From a bacterium (lineage in GTDB: Bacteria > NPL-UPA2 > JAGMAN01): a DNA stretch of 10,241 nt. The stretch is from positions 1 to 10,241 of the forward strand of contig JAGMAN010000066.1 in the NCBI GenBank assembly GCA_023130215.1. Direction: 5' to 3'. The notes under the pieces are model-generated. The model saw nothing but the letters and a program-made list of their open reading frames with translations. It searched no databases and was not told where the DNA came from. This document shows, piece after piece, positions 5,988 to 10,241 of the stretch. The position numbers and the translations under genes are program-made. Each line of letters starts with the position of its first letter. Position 1 is the stretch's first letter.

Positions 5988-6021
5988 CTCCCCCCCCTCA
6001 GATTACATAATCGGCATAATC

Positions 6022-6050
6022 AGAGATTTCTGATCTTTTCAGAAATCTCT
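6022..6050. other. Perfect 12-bp hairpin between the groEL unit and the arginine decarboxylase gene
   Basis: AGAGATTTCTGA and TCAGAAATCTCT pair without mismatch around a five-base loop. The hairpin begins six bases after the stop of the small basic ORF. No T-run follows on either strand, so it is not a standard intrinsic terminator. It may protect the 3' end of the groESL mRNA, help Rho-dependent termination, or be a protein-binding site. After it, GATTATG occurs twice nine bases apart, within the 36-base leader of the decarboxylase gene. Confidence 0.6.
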
Positions 6051-6055
6051 TACAA

Positions 6056-6160
6056 CTAGGTTCCCACCTTTTTAAGGCGTTTCTTTTCTCTTTTCTCTTT
6101 CTTGCTCAACTTTGGCTTCTTCTTTGCCTCATGAGCAACCCTGCCTAGCTTCCTGGCCAT
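6056..6160 (-). CDS. Small very basic peptide (34 aa) downstream of groEL
   Basis: I do not recognise a family. ATG 6158-6160 has a strong SD, AGGAGG, seven bases upstream, which overlaps the groEL stop region. The product, beginning MARKLGRVAHEAKKKPKLSK, has 13 lysines and 5 arginines among 34 residues and no cysteine or hydrophobic segment. It ends in a lysine-rich helix-like stretch. The composition suggests binding to nucleic acid or another polyanion; ribosome association is possible but only a guess. The frame is open further upstream to a potential start at 6257-6259, inside groEL in another frame, but the SD favours the short form. The gene is 11 bp from groEL and probably co-transcribed. 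The main alternative is a chance ORF, which the SD and spacing make less likely. Confidence 0.6.
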   Translation of the reverse strand: MARKLGRVAHEAKKKPKLSKKEKREKKRLKKVGT

Positions 6161-6171
6161 ATTTACCCCTC

Positions 6172-7824
<1,653 letters not shown>

Positions 7825-8112
7825 TCATTTAATAATGGCCAGGATGTCCTCTTCTTTCATTATGAGACATTCCTCTTCCTCTATCTTCACCTCCGTTCCG
7901 GAGTATCTTCCGAATAGAATCTTATCGCCTTTCTTCACCTCCAGGGGAATGGTTTTTCCATCTTCTGAGACTCGGCCCCCTCCCACGGCAACCACTTTCC
8001 CCTCCTGGGGCTTCTCCTTAGCCGTATCGGGAAGGACGATTCCCCCCTTGGTCTTCTCCTCCTTCTCCAGAGGCTTAACTAAGACCCTATCTCCCAATGG
8101 TTGAATAGCCAT
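7825..8112 (-). CDS. groES: 10 kDa co-chaperonin GroES
   Basis: GroES is the heptameric lid of the GroEL chamber. The 95-residue protein has the N-terminal [42 protein letters not shown] block, including the mobile loop (about residues 17-33, with GGIVLP) that docks on GroEL. It ends with the typical [25 protein letters not shown] strand pattern. The ATG at 8110-8112 has GAGGAGG nine bases upstream. It is the first gene of the groESL operon. Confidence 0.98.
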   Translation of the reverse strand: MAIQPLGDRVLVKPLEKEEKTKGGIVLPDTAKEKPQEGKVVAVGGGRVSEDGKTIPLEVKKGDKILFGRYSGTEVKIEEEECLIMKEEDILAIIK

Positions 8113-8152
8113 TCTGCTCTCACCTCCTCACTTCTCTTTGCCTGCGGAAAGA

Positions 8153-8197
8153 ATTTTACCAAATATAGGTATACTTTGTCAAGAGCAAAAATTTTTA
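8153..8197 (-). promoter_or_regulatory. Strong groESL promoter with A/T-rich upstream element
   Basis: On the minus strand a perfect TTGACA (8177-8182) and TAAAAT (8153-8158) are 18 bases apart. TGG before the -10 gives an extended -10. A run TAAAAATTTTT (8187-8197) just upstream looks like an UP element, and AGCTAAAAA is repeated once more further upstream (8208-8216). I see no CIRCE element (TTAGCACTC-N9-GAGTGCTAA) between the promoter and groES, so HrcA control is not evident here. Confidence 0.75.
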
Positions 8198-8215
8198 GCT
8201 TGGAAATTTTTTTAG

Positions 8216-8620
8216 CTATCTGAGTTTCGTTAAGACTCTGATCAGGTGGCTGATCTTACGGTGTTCTATGTCTTCAAATCTTCGCTTAAGTGCCCCTCTT
8301 TTCCTCTCGCTGAAGGAGTCATTTCCGATAACATCATCAAATAAGTCGCTAAGTTCCCAGAAGAAGCTGTGCAATAGCTCATGCAGGCAGAGCCTCTTGA
8401 TATTCCCCATCCGCATCCTGGCAAAGCGAACTTTATTCAGTTTGAGATAAATATTCTTCCTCTCATTATCTATCTGGATGACGGCGTAGCAGTCATTCAT
8501 ATCCTCGTCTTCCCGCTGGGTTTTGAAGCGGGAAAGAAGCCTGTAATGGGATAAAGCCAGCAGGTTCTTATAATACCTGATGATCTTCCTGATTTCCTTT
8601 TTCTTTTTGTCCCTGATCAT
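8216..8620 (-). CDS. Small HExxH putative zinc metallopeptidase-like protein
   Basis: The family is only partly recognised. Residues 80-84 are HELLH, an HExxH zinc-binding motif, in the hydrophobic context RLCLHELLHSFFWEL. About 35 residues later comes RFEDIEHRKISHLIRVL, where Glu116 or Glu119 could be the third zinc ligand. The middle part (CYAVIQIDNERKNIYLKLNKV) looks like two beta strands before the active-site helix. The layout resembles short phage- and plasmid-associated HExxH proteins of about 130 residues. Peptidase activity is inferred and the substrate unknown. ATG 8618-8620 has AAGGAG eight bases upstream, and an in-frame TAA lies 15 bases upstream, so the start is well fixed. It overlaps the preceding small gene by 53 bp. 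No signal peptide is visible, so it is probably cytoplasmic. Confidence 0.72.
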   Translation of the reverse strand: MIRDKKKKEIRKIIRYYKNLLALSHYRLLSRFKTQREDEDMNDCYAVIQIDNERKNIYLKLNKVRFARMRMGNIKRLCLHELLHSFFWELSDLFDDVIGNDSFSERKRGALKRRFEDIEHRKISHLIRVLTKLR

Positions 8621-8786
8621 CGCCGCATCTCCTTACCGCGAAGCAGTACTGTTTCACCGTAAACTTATTCAGAAGCTCCTCAATTCTTTTTCTCTCCTCC
8701 TCGGGACTATTTGCCTCCCGGCGGATTCTTGCTTTCTCCCTCCGGATGAATTTTCTAATTCCTCGAGGTAGATATTTCTTTCCCAT
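8568..8786 (-). CDS. Hypothetical basic, helix-rich protein (72 aa)
   Basis: I do not recognise this protein confidently. Residues 1-42 (KYLPRGIRKFIRREKARIRRE...SPEEERKRIEELLNKF) form a strongly charged, probably amphipathic helical segment, basic first and then acidic/basic. The last 20 residues (CGDDQGQKEKGNQEDHQVL) are read in another frame of the following HExxH gene and look less protein-like, so the overlapped tail may be unconstrained. ATG 8784-8786 has no clear SD. It lies 24 bp after the GH130 gene, so translation may follow from upstream ribosomes. The pairing with the HExxH gene suggests a shared unit. A short competing frame from ATG 8801-8803 (about 44 codons) reads less well. 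Confidence 0.55.
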   Translation of the reverse strand: MGKKYLPRGIRKFIRREKARIRREANSPEEERKRIEELLNKFTVKQYCFAVRRCGDDQGQKEKGNQEDHQVL

Positions 8787-8810
8787 TGAATTAATTTGCT
8801 CATTCTTTCT

Positions 8811-9689
8811 TTATGGCAGAAGCTCATTTAGCCTCTGGGTGGCTACACAGATCACCTTGTCTGCTCCACCGTAGTGGACAAAAAGTCTTTCATCCTTCAC
8901 GAAGGCTCCACAGGTGAAGACGACATTGGGGACATCCCCTTTTCGCTCATATTCCTTATCCGGGACAAGTATCGGTTCCTTTGAGCGATAGATTATCTCC
9001 TCGGGATTCTCAAGGGATATTAATGCCAGTCCCAGCCGGTAGATCTTCGCCTCATCCATGGCATGGTAGATAAAGAGCCAACCTCTTGGAGTCTTTATGG
9101 GAGGGGCTCCTGCTCCCACTTTCACCTTCTCCCAGCCAGTGCCTCTGGGCGTGATGACAATATTGGAGTTTTCCCAGTGGGCGAGGTCATCAGAGTAGGC
9201 AACCCAGACGTGAGGAGGTATCCTGTGGTATATAACCCATTTACCTTTTATCTTTTCGGGAAAGAGAGCCACATCCTTGTTGTTAACTCTGGGAAATGGA
9301 TAATTTCTCTTTCCCCATTCCCATTTCTTGGCTAAGAAATCAACTACTTTAATAGCAACCTGTCCGATCTGAGCGGCGTGGCTACTATAAGCAGTATAGA
9401 ACATATAATATTCTTCTCCCACTCTGGTTATCCTTGGATCTTCACAGCCACTTTCTTCAAACTCTCCTTCAGGGCAGAATATCGGTTCCGGCAACCGCCC
9501 GCTTATCTTGAAACCATCTGGAGAGGAAGCATATCCTAAACGTGAGATATTGTCTTCTCCCATAGCTCGATAAACGATATGGACTTTGCCTCCGTCATAA
9601 AAGGAGGCGCAGTTGAAGACGCACCTGGATTCCCAGGAGTGCTCTGGAATTGGCTTAAGGATTGGATTTCCTTCAAATTTCTCAAGCAC
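8811..9689 (-). CDS. GH130 family glycoside phosphorylase/hydrolase
   Basis: GH130 enzymes are five-bladed beta-propeller proteins, mostly phosphorylases that cleave beta-mannosides with inorganic phosphate to give mannose 1-phosphate; some are hydrolases. The 292-residue protein shows the family pattern. NCASFYDGGKVHIVYRA lies at 26-42 and ISRLGYASSPDGF at 48-60. GCEDPRI holds Asp84, the expected general acid. NNKDVALFPEKIKGKW lies at 136-151, and GAGAPPIKTPRGWLFIYHA ends with His209. Lys138 and His209 fall in blocks where phosphorylases hold phosphate, which favours phosphorolysis, but the sub-type and sugar specificity cannot be fixed. There is no signal peptide, so it is cytoplasmic. The start is GTG 9687-9689, with GAGGAGG ten bases upstream. 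It overlaps the glycosyltransferase gene by 8 bp, so the two are translationally coupled. Confidence 0.9.
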   Translation of the reverse strand: MLEKFEGNPILKPIPEHSWESRCVFNCASFYDGGKVHIVYRAMGEDNISRLGYASSPDGFKISGRLPEPIFCPEGEFEESGCEDPRITRVGEEYYMFYTAYSSHAAQIGQVAIKVVDFLAKKWEWGKRNYPFPRVNNKDVALFPEKIKGKWVIYHRIPPHVWVAYSDDLAHWENSNIVITPRGTGWEKVKVGAGAPPIKTPRGWLFIYHAMDEAKIYRLGLALISLENPEEIIYRSKEPILVPDKEYERKGDVPNVVFTCGAFVKDERLFVHYGGADKVICVATQRLNELLP

Positions 9690-10241
9690 GACTGACGTTC
9701 CTCCTCAATGAGCGGAATAGTTCTATATGCTCTTCAGCTATTTTTTCTGGAGAATTTTCCTTTACAAACTCTTCAGCTTTTGCTTCTAAGGCCTTGTACC
9801 TTTCCCCATCTTTGACCAGATCAACCAGGGTCTTCTTCAAGTCCTCAACATCTGCGTACCGAATTACTTCCTCCTTAAAAGGGAAGAAGAAATCTGACTG
9901 TCCGGGGACTAAGATGGGGCAACCTGTTCCCAAAGCCTGAAAGGCAGTGGACGAGACTACTGCATGGTATCGGCTCTGAAACTTATGCAGTATCACAGCG
10001 TCAGAAGCAAACAGGTAATCGTCAAACTTCTCATGAGATAATGTTTCCTCCCGGCGAACTATCATCCAGGGGGGAGGGTTTTCCTCCTCTAAAAATTCAT
10101 AGTGAGGAGGAATTACGACCAAAAGTATTGCTTTCTCCTTCAACTCCTCTGGTAGTTCTCGGAGGAATGGCCGGTATCCCCTCTGACAGAATTCATAGAT
10201 TATCTTCTTATCAAGTGGCAGTTCCAGTCCCCTCCTCGCTT
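9682..10241 (-). CDS. GT-B fold glycosyltransferase, C-terminal part (5' end beyond window)
   Basis: About 186 codons are visible and the frame stays open to the window edge. The first potential start inside, a TTG at 10141-10143, is not the true start because sequence before it (DKKIIYEFCQRGYRPFLRELPEE) is coding-like. The rest matches the C-terminal Rossmann domain of GT4/GT1-type glycosyltransferases: FASDAVILHK, then VVSSTAFQALGTGCPILVPGQSDFFF, then EEVIRYADVEDLKKTLVDLVKDGERYKAL. The usual EX7E donor motif is not kept: the second Glu position appears to be Gln in FQALG. That points to a divergent subfamily. It is followed directly by the GH130 gene, so both probably act on the same sugar. 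Donor and acceptor are unknown. Confidence 0.85.
   Translation of the reverse strand, partial: ARRGLELPLDKKIIYEFCQRGYRPFLRELPEELKEKAILLVVIPPHYEFLEEENPPPWMIVRREETLSHEKFDDYLFASDAVILHKFQSRYHAVVSSTAFQALGTGCPILVPGQSDFFFPFKEEVIRYADVEDLKKTLVDLVKDGERYKALEAKAEEFVKENSPEKIAEEHIELFRSLRRNVSRA

Noticed and set aside
8568-8620. Frameshift joining the 72-residue and HExxH proteins into one gene
   Set aside because: The HExxH frame has an in-frame TAA just upstream of its ATG and its own well-spaced SD, so two separate overlapping genes explain the data better.

Overview
All recognisable genes in this window lie on the minus strand, so the text follows transcription order, from high to low coordinates. Every family present is bacterial: GroES/GroEL, SpoVG, the MEP-pathway kinase IspE, long-form HisG, PyrR and XerD. 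Genes are dense, GC content is moderate, starts are often GTG, and Shine-Dalgarno (SD) sequences are mostly strong. The gene order matches no well-known model genome. I suspect an uncultivated or deeply branching bacterial lineage, but the sequence alone does not settle the phylum.

Region by region: (1) 10241-8811 holds the C-terminal part of a GT-B glycosyltransferase overlapping a GH130 glycoside phosphorylase/hydrolase gene, a small carbohydrate unit. (2) 8786-8216 holds two overlapping small genes, a basic 72-residue protein and a 134-residue protein with an HExxH zinc-peptidase motif. (3) 8197-6056 is the groES-groEL operon with its own strong promoter, followed by a 34-residue very basic peptide gene with a strong SD. 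A perfect 12-bp hairpin lies just after it. (4) 5987-4522 holds pyruvoyl-dependent arginine decarboxylase and agmatinase, which together convert arginine to putrescine through agmatine. (5) 4459-3870 is a toxin-antitoxin cassette (Phd/YefM-type antitoxin, RelE/ParE-type toxin) with a clear promoter and a palindrome at the predicted transcription start. (6) 3825-2920 is xerD and 2874-2005 is a stand-alone long-form hisG. (7) 1916-579 holds ispE and a spoVG homologue interrupted by a four-cysteine zinc-ribbon insertion. (8) 552-1 is pyrR, cut by the window edge. It is preceded by a promoter, a PyrR-binding-loop-like hairpin and an intrinsic terminator, a typical pyr attenuator.

Functional links: arginine decarboxylase and agmatinase form one pathway, GroES and GroEL one machine, and antitoxin and toxin one module. 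hisG and pyrR both belong to PRPP-using nucleotide or amino-acid metabolism but appear separately controlled. The least ordinary items are the zinc-ribbon SpoVG, the basic peptide downstream of groEL, the HExxH protein with its small partner, and several hairpins without U-tracts. I found no defence island, CRISPR array, prophage or insertion sequence.
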